Source of the DNA: an uncultured Alphaproteobacteria bacterium
GTDB lineage: Bacteria > Pseudomonadota > Alphaproteobacteria > Rhodobacterales > Rhodobacteraceae
Direction: 5' to 3'
Length of the DNA: 64,000 nt
Assembly (NCBI GenBank): GCA_913031285.1
Contig: CAJWEI010000005.1
Coordinates: forward strand, 1-64,000
The notes under the pieces are model-generated. The model made no database searches, was not told the origin of the DNA, and worked only from the letters and a program-made list of their open reading frames with translations. The position numbers and the translations under genes were made by a program. Below, piece by piece: positions 1-8,291 of the stretch. Each line of letters begins with the position of its first letter. Within the stretch, counting starts at the first letter, position 1.

Positions 1-78
1 TGCAATGCTTAAACTGAACGCCAAGTTCCTAGTTTAAATTTGGATCATATGCCCTTATCAACTATTGACGCAGGCTGT

Positions 79-495
79 TCAATTCACAGCTACAACTTGG
101 TGAACTTCTATTACATTTCCATCAGGATCATAGAAAAATATCTGATGCCAGCCTTTTACGGCATTACTACCCCAATCTGAATAGGGAACGCCTAGCGCAT
201 CCAAATGCGCCATGAATGCACTGATATCATCTGTGCGGTAGGCGATATGCCCCCGTTCAAGGGGATTTACTACTTGACCTGAGCGAAAAGAATTTAAAAT
301 GTCGCGTGGCGTCAAGTGCATTTGAATAATGCCATCGGTCACAAAGGAAACATCTCCAACCAGCCCTTTTTCGTGGTTCAGTGGAGGTAATTCTGCTGGA
401 TCTTCGTCCTCGAGGGTAAGAACCTCACGATAAAAACGGTCCATTCCACGCACATTGGTCGAGCATAGATTTATATGGTGCAATTTAAGCTTCAT
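79..495 (-). CDS. VOC-family (glyoxalase/bleomycin-resistance fold) protein
   Basis: This 138-residue protein has the paired beta-alpha-beta-beta-beta layout of the vicinal-oxygen-chelate superfamily. It opens with a metal-site-like His (LHHINL, H6/H7) and has further candidate ligands at H60, H83 (RGHIAYR) and E130 (DPDGNVIEVHQ). The DPDGN-x-IE ending is the usual last strand of the fold. It is a complete single-domain protein of normal length. The family includes glyoxalases, extradiol dioxygenases and fosfomycin-resistance enzymes, and nothing here fixes the substrate. It stands alone, with a 6-bp-arm inverted repeat just upstream of its start. Family assignment is firm and function is open. 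Confidence 0.85.
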   Translation of the reverse strand: MKLKLHHINLCSTNVRGMDRFYREVLTLEDEDPAELPPLNHEKGLVGDVSFVTDGIIQMHLTPRDILNSFRSGQVVNPLERGHIAYRTDDISAFMAHLDALGVPYSDWGSNAVKGWHQIFFYDPDGNVIEVHQVVAVN

Positions 496-498
496 AAA

Positions 499-519
499 GT
501 TAGGCTGGCCTATCCTAAC
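499..519. repeat. inverted repeat upstream of the VOC gene
   Basis: GTTAGG and CCTAAC form a perfect 6-bp inverted repeat around a 9-base centre, directly upstream of the minus-strand VOC start. It could be a small operator or 5'-leader hairpin. The rest of the gap to position 781 shows no convincing gene. Confidence 0.3.
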
Positions 520-781
520 AGTGCGCGCAAGCGAATTTTCATACTGCCCTGTTTCGTCTAGGAACCTTTATGCAGGTTTGTTTAGTCAGTCATGGCATTT
601 ACGTGAGTGGTGCTTTGGTCACATTGTGAGATCTGCGGGAACTACCTTGAGACAAGATAGATTGGCCTAGTGTTGAAAACGCTTCTATTTATAGTGTTCC
701 TTGTTTTCTTAGTTTGATTACTCAGAAGACCTAAGCATCCCCCAAACTGCCCTTACCAGTCAGTATTTTAAGCCCGGCGTA

Positions 782-1273
782 TTAGAGAAGTGGCTGCAGG
801 CGGGATGTTATGAGCCCTGTATTTATACCGTATTTACCTAGCTCGCCTGAAAGCCGCTGATGCTCCATTTTTGGGCACAGATTTTGGATTACTTCCAGGC
901 CATGATTTTGGGCCATTTTGGCTGCATCAGCGTGTATAACACCAATTTGCATCCAAATTGTTTTCAAATTAGGCAAATATTTAATCGCATCCTGGACAAT
1001 CTCTGGAACAGCTTCAGATTTTCTAAAAATCTGAACCATATCTATATCTTGTGTAATATCGCTTAGTTGACTGTAAGCACGGTTGCCCCAAACAATTTGC
1101 CCAGCGTATGCAGGATTAACAGGAATAATAGTAAAGCCGCGATGCGATAAGTAGCGAGAAACGAAATAGCTTGGTCTGATTGAGTTTAGACTAACCCCAA
1201 CAGACGCAATTGTCTTATTTTCGTTAAGAATCTTATTTAGATATTGGTCAGAATAAATTTCTTCTTGGCCCAC
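782..1273 (-). CDS. CoA-binding (YccU-like) protein
   Basis: This 163-residue single-domain protein has a Rossmann-type nucleotide-binding start (TIASVGVSLNSIRPSYFVSR, about residues 21-40) followed by FTIIPVNPAY. That is the pattern of stand-alone CoA-binding proteins (YccU/Pfam CoA_binding), which match the N-terminal half of succinyl-CoA synthetase alpha. The later segments KTIWMQIG and the Cys-Pro-Lys (NLCPKMEH) are also typical of the family. It lacks the ligase domain. These proteins have no settled reaction; CoA binding is a family property and is not shown here. Confidence 0.8.
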   Translation of the reverse strand: MGQEEIYSDQYLNKILNENKTIASVGVSLNSIRPSYFVSRYLSHRGFTIIPVNPAYAGQIVWGNRAYSQLSDITQDIDMVQIFRKSEAVPEIVQDAIKYLPNLKTIWMQIGVIHADAAKMAQNHGLEVIQNLCPKMEHQRLSGELGKYGINTGLITSRLQPLL

Positions 1274-1909
1274 ATCTTATTCCTTTGAATATATCTTTAC
1301 AGATTGCCTTCATACACTTTACCGGGCTGTCATGCCACCTTGAATTTTCCCGCCGAACATTGCTACCTCTATGATTTTTAAAGTGAGCCCCGTTTTTAAC
1401 TTTTGGCTAAATTAATTTGAGGACAAAGCTGTAATGTAGGCCTTTTACTAAACTGCGCTTACGATGAGTGATCTTAAAATACACCTTTTTTATCTATCTG
1501 CATCAATCAGCACTTTGGAATATGGCGCAATAGCAGTTGCGGGTCTATCTAATGCGCATACGAAAATTGTATTAAATCTTAGGTTCTTCAACTTTGGAGA
1601 AGGTATAGTTTTAATACAGTTTCAAACGGGTTTTTTAATGATTTAAAAGATGTAATTGCGGAAGGTTTTTACTCTGCGGCTAGAGAAAGCCGAAAAATGT
1701 AAAGTGATAAAGTATGATATCCTTTATTTAAAATAACTATTTTGCAAATTTTGAATTGGCTAACCACTGCTGTTTCACAAGCAATTGGAACTATTCAAAG
1801 TCAACGTTGAGTCAAGTAGGTTTCCGCTTGCTGTATCAAAGTCTATAGGAATAAGAGTGAATAACAGCGTTACAGTGAAAATGCTTTTTTAGGATGGTGG
1901 AACATTAAT
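1274..1909. other. 636-base gap with protein-like fragments
   Basis: The gap separates the divergent CoA-binding and aldo/keto reductase genes and has no convincing complete gene. A 60-codon plus-strand frame at 1464-1646 has no recognisable domain. At 1613-1702 a different plus frame ends in a protein-like stretch (FNDLKDVIAEGFYSAARESR, then KM and a stop). This faintly recalls the C-terminus of Gfo/Idh/MocA oxidoreductases. It may be the tail of a decayed gene. A plausible ribosome site (GGATGGTGG) precedes the aldo/keto reductase start. Confidence 0.35.
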
Positions 1910-2899
1910 ATGAAACATAGAAAACTTCTTTTAGATGGCACAATGGTCTCGGAAATTGGCCTAGGATGCATGAGTTTATCTGGATTTTATGGGGTCACAA
2001 CTGAAAAAGAAGCACATGAGACATTAGCTTTCTGCCTGGATCAAGGGGTTAATTTTTTAGATACAGCGAATATTTATGGAGACGGTATATCTGAAGCAAT
2101 CATTGGAAATTATCTTAAACAAACTGCAGTAGAATTTGTCATCGCTACTAAAGGTGGGATTTCGCGCAATAGCAAAGATGGACGGCGCTTTGATAATAGG
2201 CCTGAATATTTGCGTACTGAACTTGAGGCGTCTTTGAAGCGGTTGAATTTAGAAACTGTCGATCTCTTTTATATTCACAGACGAGACTTGGAGGTTGAAA
2301 TAGAAGATGTAATGGAGTCACTTCTGGCATTCAAAACTGAAGGTAAAATTCGAGGAATAGGATTTTCTGAAATATCTCCAACAAGTTTAAGACGTGCTGC
2401 TGCAATAGGTCCAGTTGATGCTGTGCAAAGTGAATATTCGTTGTGGACAAGATCGCCGGAACTTGGGCTTATCCAAGCCTGTAATGAGCTGGGCGCTTCT
2501 TTCGTTCCATTCTCACCTGTTGGGCGCGGTATTCTGACCGACAAAGTGCCAAATATTGAATCCTTTACAGATCAAGATCTCCGAAAAACAAATCCAAGGT
2601 TTCAACAACCAAACTTTGCAAATAATGTGACAAGGGTTGCTGCATTTAAAGAACTTGCCGCCGATCTTAATTTGTCAACCGCGACACTGGCGCTGGCGTG
2701 GGTTCTTGACCAGGCGGAACATTTAATACCCATACCTGGTACTAGGAGTGCCACGCATGCTGCTCAGTTTATCAAAGCTTCAGGCTTTAAGATGACGTCA
2801 GAAATTCGTAATAATATAGATGGCGTCCTTCCGGTTGGTTGGGCGTATGGAGATCGATATTCGGAAAATCAGTGGATTGGCGTGGAACGGTACGCATAA
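1910..2899 (+). CDS. aldo/keto reductase
   Basis: This 329-residue protein is an NADPH-dependent aldo/keto reductase of the YhdN/general-stress-protein-69 type. The catalytic tetrad is visible: D51 and Y56 (FLDTANIYGDG), K81 (IATKGG) and H123 (FYIHRRD). The C-terminal cofactor segment is PIPGTRSATHA. Length and domain extent are normal. Family members reduce aldehydes and ketones of many kinds, so the substrate is unknown. It stands alone, with the small zinc-ribbon gene about 125 bases downstream in the same direction. Confidence 0.9.
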   Translation: MKHRKLLLDGTMVSEIGLGCMSLSGFYGVTTEKEAHETLAFCLDQGVNFLDTANIYGDGISEAIIGNYLKQTAVEFVIATKGGISRNSKDGRRFDNRPEYLRTELEASLKRLNLETVDLFYIHRRDLEVEIEDVMESLLAFKTEGKIRGIGFSEISPTSLRRAAAIGPVDAVQSEYSLWTRSPELGLIQACNELGASFVPFSPVGRGILTDKVPNIESFTDQDLRKTNPRFQQPNFANNVTRVAAFKELAADLNLSTATLALAWVLDQAEHLIPIPGTRSATHAAQFIKASGFKMTSEIRNNIDGVLPVGWAYGDRYSENQWIGVERYA

Positions 2900-2950
2900 A
2901 GCTAGGATTTCAAAAGCAGGTTACATATAAACACTTTTGCAAACTGATAA

Positions 2951-2975
2951 AAAATACAGCTCCCTTCCGTATTTT
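2951..2975 (+). terminator. weak AT-rich hairpin after the aldo/keto reductase
   Basis: AAAATAC (2951-2957) and GTATTTT (2969-2975) form a 7-bp stem with an 11-base loop about 50 bases after the reductase stop. A pyrimidine-rich but not pure T tract follows. It is a possible weak terminator. Confidence 0.25.
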
Positions 2976-3025
2976 GCTTTCTTTATTGAGGCATAAAAAG
3001 GCTAAAATAAAACGAGGTCTAGATC

Positions 3026-3178
3026 ATGAAGCTAAGTAAAGAAACTATATGGCATTTTACCTGTGATTTCTGTAAATTATGGTGGTCATTCGCATCAAAT
3101 GATAATTACCTTCCCAAAAATAAGATTTATTGCCCACATTGTGGGAAGCTAAATGAAGTAATTCTTCCAGATAACTAG
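3026..3178 (+). CDS. 50-residue zinc-ribbon protein
   Basis: This short frame runs from ATG at 3026 to TAG at 3178. It encodes a 50-residue protein with two Cys pairs, TCDFCKLWW near residue 13 and YCPHCGK near residue 37. That is a classic four-Cys zinc ribbon with about 20 residues between knuckles. The start MKLSKETIWHFTC and the Trp-Trp after the first knuckle look like purposeful sequence, not chance. From memory, similar tiny WHFTC...CPHCG proteins occur in marine alphaproteobacteria, but I cannot check this here. A purine-rich stretch (ACGAGG) lies 10 bases upstream as a possible ribosome site. Function unknown; single-stranded nucleic acid or protein binding would suit the fold. Confidence 0.7.
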   Translation: MKLSKETIWHFTCDFCKLWWSFASNDNYLPKNKIYCPHCGKLNEVILPDN

Positions 3179-3501
3179 CCATAATTAAAATTATAAAAGC
3201 TCTAGACGGATATTAAATTAATCCGGATAGCAACTAACATACTAAAGTTCTGGTAAAATGGAATACAGACATTACGACAATGTGTACAAAAAGAGAAAGA
3301 CAGAAGCTTGGCAGTGTTATCTCTTTTGTTCATTCAAAGACGAGTAAATCCATCGCCTAGAAATTGAAATCGGCTACGGTTCTGCCAAAGTGAAAAAGGT
3401 GATCAAGATAGATAATTTACTTTGGATCTGATAATTCTCGAAAGTGGGTTTGATCTTGAATTTATGGTGACTTAGGTGGTTCGCATGATTGGTAATGAAC
3501 G
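3179..3501. other. 323-base gap without a recognisable gene
   Basis: I see no complete gene here. A short inverted repeat (CGGAT/ATCCG) lies near 3208-3226. One plus frame around 3358-3410 reads LEIEIGYGSAKVKKV, superficially like methyltransferase motif I, but stops flank it closely. Confidence 0.3.
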
Positions 3502-4140
3502 ATGATTGACTTTTATACATGGACTACACCAAATGGGCGTAAGGTGTCTATTCTTTTAGAGGAATTGGGCGTGCCCTACACGGTTCATGCTATCAATATT
3601 TCAAAGGGTGAGCAATTTGTAACTGATTTTCTGAAAATTTCTCCGAACAACCGAATTCCGGCTATATTTGATCGGGACGCCGATCTCGCAATGATGGAAT
3701 CTGGAGCTATCATGCTTTATCTGGGTCAGAAATATGGTAGGTTTATATGTGAGGGGAGTGAGTATTGGGCAATGATGGAGTGGTTAATGTGGCAAATGGC
3801 CGGTATTGGGCCGATGCTGGGCCAAGTACATCACTTCGTTAAATATAATAAAGGTAAATCGGAATATGCCGAGGCGCGTTATTCGAACGAGGCGCACCGG
3901 CTTTATGGTATCCTTAATGCACGTCTTAAATTGCGAGATTTTATTACTGGGTCGGGGTCGGGGGAATACTCAATTGCCGATATGGCGATCTGGCCGTGGA
4001 TTTCGCGTTTTGAGTGGCAGGAAATAGATATAAATGAATATCCTTATGTGCGCGACTGGTATATGCGCCTTGCTGATCGTACAGCTGTTCAAAAAGGATA
4101 TAATGTTCCAAAATATGTCAGTGATATACCCACACCATAA
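3502..4140 (+). CDS. glutathione S-transferase (YfcG/Ure2p-like)
   Basis: This 212-residue protein starts directly with the thioredoxin-like half. TTPNGRKVSILLEELG (residues 8-23) is the first strand-helix unit, RIPAI carries the cis-proline P53, and ESGAI (E66, S67) is the glutathione gamma-glutamyl contact. The helical C-terminal half carries SIADMAIWPW, the normal GST N-capping box region. The TTPNGRK start matches the YfcG/Ure2p-like disulfide-bond oxidoreductase group better than classical detoxifying GSTs. It is monocistronic by spacing. The physiological substrate is unknown. Confidence 0.88.
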   Translation: MIDFYTWTTPNGRKVSILLEELGVPYTVHAINISKGEQFVTDFLKISPNNRIPAIFDRDADLAMMESGAIMLYLGQKYGRFICEGSEYWAMMEWLMWQMAGIGPMLGQVHHFVKYNKGKSEYAEARYSNEAHRLYGILNARLKLRDFITGSGSGEYSIADMAIWPWISRFEWQEIDINEYPYVRDWYMRLADRTAVQKGYNVPKYVSDIPTP

Positions 4141-4229
4141 GGGTTCTTTGTTGATAGCGCCGTGCATAATCGTCTAAACTATAGGGTATGCCTGTTTGAT
4201 TACAAAGTCGAAACGAAGTAAAGCTTTGA

Positions 4230-4865
4230 ATGGAAAAAATTTATAATGAAATTTTAAGTCAGGTCTACGGCGCTCGTTTCAAGGAGTATGGAGCTACTGC
4301 CAAAGGAAGTTTTTGGCTGAATCGCCAAAGACAAGAAGCGCGGTTTCGCATTATTGCTCAAGAACTTTCTAGGCTTGCAAATGGTACCGCTGTCAATATT
4401 GCGGATATTGGATGTGGGTACGGTGCATTTGCCAATTACTTATTGGAAACTAGAGATCTGGAAGTCTTTGAATACACGGGTTATGATATATGTCCCCAGC
4501 TCATTGAAAAATGCCGTCATCATTCGCCAAGCAAAGCGTTCAATTTTGAGGTCGCAAGTGCGCCACTTTTACCCACTATGTTTACCGTGATGTCGGGTAC
4601 CTATAATTTAAGCGTTACCTTGGATATCAAGAATTGGGAGGATTACGTTCTTACCTGCTTGGAGACCTGTTGGAAGCAAACGACTTTTGCGATGATTTTT
4701 AATTTGCAGGTTGAGGAGAGATCTATGATTACAAAAAACAATATCTACTATGCCAATAAGGTTGCGACATTAGAAGCGTGTAATACGCGGTTTGGTCCTA
4801 CCAAAGTGATTACTAACAATGAGATTCCTAAAGATGCCACATTTGTAGCTTTACGTGCAGGGTAA
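4230..4865 (+). CDS. class I SAM-dependent methyltransferase
   Basis: This 211-residue protein has motif I as IADIGCGYGAF (about residues 58-67), an acidic second-strand end in YTGYDICPQLIEKC, and a later strand near SVTLDIKNWEDY. This is a class I Rossmann methyltransferase without an added domain. The N-terminal 50 residues (YNEILSQVYGARFKEYGATAKG) resemble the lead-in of small-molecule methyltransferases. No neighbour suggests a substrate. It follows the GST by about 90 bases on the same strand but shows no sign of coupling. Confidence 0.8.
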   Translation: MEKIYNEILSQVYGARFKEYGATAKGSFWLNRQRQEARFRIIAQELSRLANGTAVNIADIGCGYGAFANYLLETRDLEVFEYTGYDICPQLIEKCRHHSPSKAFNFEVASAPLLPTMFTVMSGTYNLSVTLDIKNWEDYVLTCLETCWKQTTFAMIFNLQVEERSMITKNNIYYANKVATLEACNTRFGPTKVITNNEIPKDATFVALRAG

Positions 4866-4949
4866 TAGCGAAGTATTACCAAATTATTATTCTGATACTA
4901 TGTTTTCATAATTACGGCAAAGCCTTCAAAAGTGATACTTTAAATAGCG
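4866..4949. other. spacer between methyltransferase and nqrF relic
   Basis: This stretch shows no gene. With the relic that follows and the AT-rich leader at about 5366-5613, it makes up a 748-base region with no intact gene. Confidence 0.4.
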
Positions 4950-5365
4950 CGTAAAGTCTTGGTCGCAAACATCCCAATATTCATCCCCACAGTCCCCCAG
5001 CATTTTTATAAAGTTTTGTTCATGATGGGCGGAGCGCACTTTTAGCATCTAAAGTCATCAGTCGCAGGCTGAGTTTTAAGATATTTCTCCAATAGGATGT
5101 TATGGATCAAATTAGTGTAACCTGTCCAAGTATCCTCTGGCGTCGCGCCTGAAAGAGAAAAATGCTAAGTAAAATTTGCATTCTCCTTATCAAGCTTGTT
5201 AAGGTCCTAGACATGAAACATTCCCTGTTTCGATCTGACCCTTTACCAGAGTGTAATTTTGCGCTTCTTGATTAATCGACCTAAGTGATCAAAAATATGG
5301 CTATGCATGTGCGCCATTCCTACACCACCGTCTAAAAAAATCATAGAGCAAGCGTGACAAGCCTT
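4950..5365 (-). pseudogene. nqrF: decayed nqrF relic (C-terminal third of Na+-NADH:quinone reductase subunit F)
   Basis: Translated on the minus strand, one frame follows the C-terminal NADH-binding half of NqrF without any indel over more than 100 residues. In order it reads [19 protein letters not shown] (family FIGGGAGMAPMRSHIFD), KRKITLW-stop-RVRSKQGMF (KRKISFWYGARSKREMF), GATPEDTWTGYTNLIHN (PEDNWTGYTGFIHN), EKYLKTQPATDD, and KCAPPIMN (MCGPPMMN). Five in-frame stops replace sense codons, and the 2Fe-2S half is not detectable. A looser match may continue to about 5440 with an insertion. Family sequences are recalled from memory, but the collinearity leaves little doubt. No other nqr gene is in the window. 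Confidence 0.85.
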
Positions 5366-5613
5366 ATTAATCGGTTACCGAAGAAAATCGATGCAAAATT
5401 GGCAGTAAATGAGAATAATGGAGCATTTAAAATCAGATGGTTTTTTAACATTTATCGACATGTGCATAATTGGACTGGCTTGGCCTTAGCCCTACAGACT
5501 TGACCAGAAAAACTTCTTAAAAAGAACCTTTTGAGAATATAATTAATATAAAACCTTTTTATTTTTTGGGTTTGGTACATTAAGTATAGCTAATCGATAA
5601 AGGACACTAAATA

Positions 5614-6441
5614 ATGACTAGTGATGCAGCTCAAAAATATGTTGGACACCACCAAAAACACACAGGAAGCATTAGTCAGCAAAGGTTCGAGGAAATTAAT
5701 TCCACATTTGGCTGGGCGGTTGATGCTAGCGCTGGTCAGCCTTTAGCACAGCTGTCACATTGGTGTGCATTTTCGCCCATGGTACCAACGGAGGATCTTG
5801 GCACAGATGGACACCCGCACAAAGGAGGTTTCTTGCCTGATCTGGGCCTTGAGCGGCGCATGTGGGCTAGCGGAAGCCTTGAATTCTTACAGCCCTTGCA
5901 CGTCAATGAAATTTTGACACGTTCTGCAACTATTGAAAAAATTGATGAAAAAGGCGGTCGTATGGCATTTGTCACAGTTTCACATGAAATACATGGTGAA
6001 AATGGGCTCGCAATTCGAGAATCTCAAAATATTGTCTATCTGGCGATGCCGAAAAAATTCGATCCCCCGGTGAAACGTCCAATGCCAGAAAAATGGGTTT
6101 TCCAAAATCGTTTAGCAATGCCAAGTACCCGTTTATTTCGCTTCTCATCCATCACGTTTAATGCGCACAGAATTCACTATGACTTGCCCTATGCCAAAGA
6201 TATTGAAAAATATCCAGGCCTTGTAGTGCATGGTCCCCTTCAGGCTATGTTTCTGGCAAAAGCTGCGGGTGAATATGCCAAAGCTGAGTTAAGAAGCTTT
6301 CAATTTCGTGGTATCCATCCTGCGTTCCATTTTGATGATTTGGTGGTTTGCGCAGAAGAACAAACATTTAACAATACCTTGTCATTATATGCAGGTGTGC
6401 CTGGCGGACATCAAACAATGCAAGCAAAAGCTACATGGTAG
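5614..6441 (+). CDS. MaoC/FAS1-like hydratase, mesaconyl-C4-CoA hydratase-like
   Basis: This 275-residue protein has the double hot-dog layout of MaoC-like acyl-CoA hydratases. The N-terminal half (to about residue 150) includes LSHWCAFSPMVPTEDLGTDG. The C-terminal half has the hydratase-type segment FNAHRIHYD (H185, H188) and VVHGPLQAM. The DGHP-x-GGFLP stretch is typical of the mesaconyl-C4-CoA hydratase (Meh)/itaconyl-CoA hydratase group. A CoA-transferase gene follows by 13 bases, as expected if the pair interconverts C5 dicarboxyl-CoA esters. Exact substrate inferred; MaoC family firm. Confidence 0.75.
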   Translation: MTSDAAQKYVGHHQKHTGSISQQRFEEINSTFGWAVDASAGQPLAQLSHWCAFSPMVPTEDLGTDGHPHKGGFLPDLGLERRMWASGSLEFLQPLHVNEILTRSATIEKIDEKGGRMAFVTVSHEIHGENGLAIRESQNIVYLAMPKKFDPPVKRPMPEKWVFQNRLAMPSTRLFRFSSITFNAHRIHYDLPYAKDIEKYPGLVVHGPLQAMFLAKAAGEYAKAELRSFQFRGIHPAFHFDDLVVCAEEQTFNNTLSLYAGVPGGHQTMQAKATW

Positions 6442-6454
6442 AGAGGATACGGCA

Positions 6455-7675
6455 ATGAGTACTATTTTGAATGGAATGCGCGTCGTGGAAAGCTCTGCTT
6501 TTGTCGCAGTGCCGTTGGCAGGAATGACGCTGGCTCAAATGGGGGCAGATGTAATTCGGTTTGATCGGCTCGAAGGAGGATTAGATTCTAATCGATGGCC
6601 CATCTCAGAGACTGGACAGAGCCATTTTTGGGAGGGCATGAATAAAGGGAAACGTTCTATCGCAATTAACATGCGCAGTGACGAAGGGCGCGAATTGATA
6701 ACCCGCATCATTACGGCGCCAGGAGAGGATGGTGGCTTGTTTATCTCAAACTTGCGCGTGCGCGGGTGGATGGACCACAATACCCTTGCTAAGTTTCGTA
6801 AAGATATGATCATGGTAACTCTGACGGGAGATCGTTCGGGTCGTCCACAAGTTGATTATACTGTTAACCCTGCAATTGGCATTCCCAATATCACTGGACC
6901 CAAAAATCACAAAGAACCTGTTGCCAATGCATTACCAGCATGGGATTGCATAGCGGGAAATATGGTTGTCTCTGCTCTCTTAGCAGCTGAACGACGCAGA
7001 TTGAAAACTGGCTTAGGCGATGATGTTGAGCTGGCTTTAAAAGATGTCGCAGCGGCCACTATTGGCCATTTGGGTATGATCGGCGAAGCGGCAACCTCTA
7101 AGACACAACGGACAAAATCAGGAAATGACCTATATGGTGCTTACGGACATGATTTTGTCTGTGCCGATGGTCAACGTATCATGGTTATTGGGTTAACGGA
7201 CCGCCAGTGGAAACTAATAATACAGGCAACGGAAACAGAAGCCGCTATGAAAGCCCTAGAACTTGAAGCTGATGTGTCATTGAAACTGGAATCTAATCGA
7301 TGGCATTTAAGAAATAGCATCACTGCAATTCTAGAGCCGTGGTTTTCTGCACGGAGCGTGTCTGATATTGGACCGCAATTTGATAAAATGGGCCTTACTT
7401 GGTCTTTGTTTCGATCTTTAGAAGAGGCACTGGAGCATGACCCAGATATGGGGTTGGATAATCCGATGTTCCAAATGATGGATTTACCTGGACTTGGCGA
7501 ATATCCTGTTCCATCCTCGCCTATTAAGTTTGAACACAGCAGGACTAACTCTGCAAAACGTGCGCCTTTACTTGGTGAGCATACGGAAGAGATACTCAGC
7601 AGCGTCGTTGGTATCACGGATACAGAAATTGCCCAGTTGTTTGATCGTGGAATTGTTGCAGGATCAGATACGTAA
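6455..7675 (+). CDS. family III CoA-transferase, mesaconyl-CoA C1-C4 transferase-like
   Basis: I place the start at the ATG at 6455 (MSTILNGMRVVE), with GAGAGGA just upstream. The frame is open further upstream to 6308, but that part overlaps the hydratase gene. The 406-residue product is a CaiB/BaiF (family III) CoA-transferase: the N-terminal Rossmann part has GMTLAQMGADVIRFDRLEGG, and the probable catalytic Asp is D134 (QVDYTVNPAIGIP). The LRVRGWMDHNTL region and the pairing with a Meh-like hydratase favour a mesaconyl-CoA C1-C4 transferase (Mct), which moves CoA within one molecule. Other 2-methylfumaryl or C5-dicarboxyl substrates are possible. Confidence 0.75.
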   Translation: MSTILNGMRVVESSAFVAVPLAGMTLAQMGADVIRFDRLEGGLDSNRWPISETGQSHFWEGMNKGKRSIAINMRSDEGRELITRIITAPGEDGGLFISNLRVRGWMDHNTLAKFRKDMIMVTLTGDRSGRPQVDYTVNPAIGIPNITGPKNHKEPVANALPAWDCIAGNMVVSALLAAERRRLKTGLGDDVELALKDVAAATIGHLGMIGEAATSKTQRTKSGNDLYGAYGHDFVCADGQRIMVIGLTDRQWKLIIQATETEAAMKALELEADVSLKLESNRWHLRNSITAILEPWFSARSVSDIGPQFDKMGLTWSLFRSLEEALEHDPDMGLDNPMFQMMDLPGLGEYPVPSSPIKFEHSRTNSAKRAPLLGEHTEEILSSVVGITDTEIAQLFDRGIVAGSDT

Positions 7676-8291
7676 GCAAAAGTAGTCATTGACGTTTATT
7701 TCGATTGAAAGACTAGAGTCTGATTTTGTAACTGGCCAAGAATATTAATAATTAGGGCTTCTCCCAAAAATGTAATATGAGCTGCCAATACGCTGATTTT
7801 GTGTTCTTTTATTTGGCAATGGCTAGATTTAATAATTTAACTTAAGAATAATTGCCAGGTCAACTTGAGATCAAGACACCCAAGGTTAGAGTAAGGTTTT
7901 TCTAGGGGCAAACCTTATTGGCAAGACATGCGACCCTGCAAAATCGATCGTGAATTAGACAAAAGTTTGACCAGTAGTGATCAGCTCACCAATTAAGGGC
8001 CCCAAAAAGCTTACAAGATAATTGGGTTTTTGCTTCTTAAATTGACAGGCTCAGACGATGTTTACGGTGTGCTAAATAGTTAGATAAGGTGCATGCAATT
8101 ATGTTCGTCTGGATCTTCGGCGGACAGGTGCTGGTCGTTTGCTGTTTCTACACTCCCTTATGGCGTCAAAGGCTGCCACGCAGCGCTTTGTTGATGTGGA
8201 TATCTCCCAGGGCAACTTTAATTACCAGCCATATTATTAGGCAATAGGTTTTACTTATTACAGAGAACGGGGGATGCTGCGAACCAGAGCA
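7676..8291. other. 616-base gap between convergent mct-like and regA genes
   Basis: I find no supported gene here. A 48-codon plus frame starts at ATG 8101, with AAGGTG 10 bases upstream, and ends at 8247. Its product is short, hydrophobic at the start and unrecognised. An overlapping plus frame across the same bases also reads protein-like (RLLFLHSLMASKAATQRFVD). One of them may be a remnant. No terminator-like hairpin stands out. Confidence 0.3.

Noticed and set aside
3358-3410. Methyltransferase fragment (LEIEIGYGSAKVKKV)
   Set aside because: A single motif-like word with stops close on both sides. Not enough to call a relic.
6308-6454. Longer CoA-transferase start at 6308
   Set aside because: The extension lies inside the hydratase gene in another frame and does not match the family. 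ATG 6455 has a ribosome site and the expected N-terminus.
8101-8247. 48-codon frame with AAGGTG upstream
   Set aside because: No recognised domain, and a second frame over the same bases is also protein-like. It could be chance.
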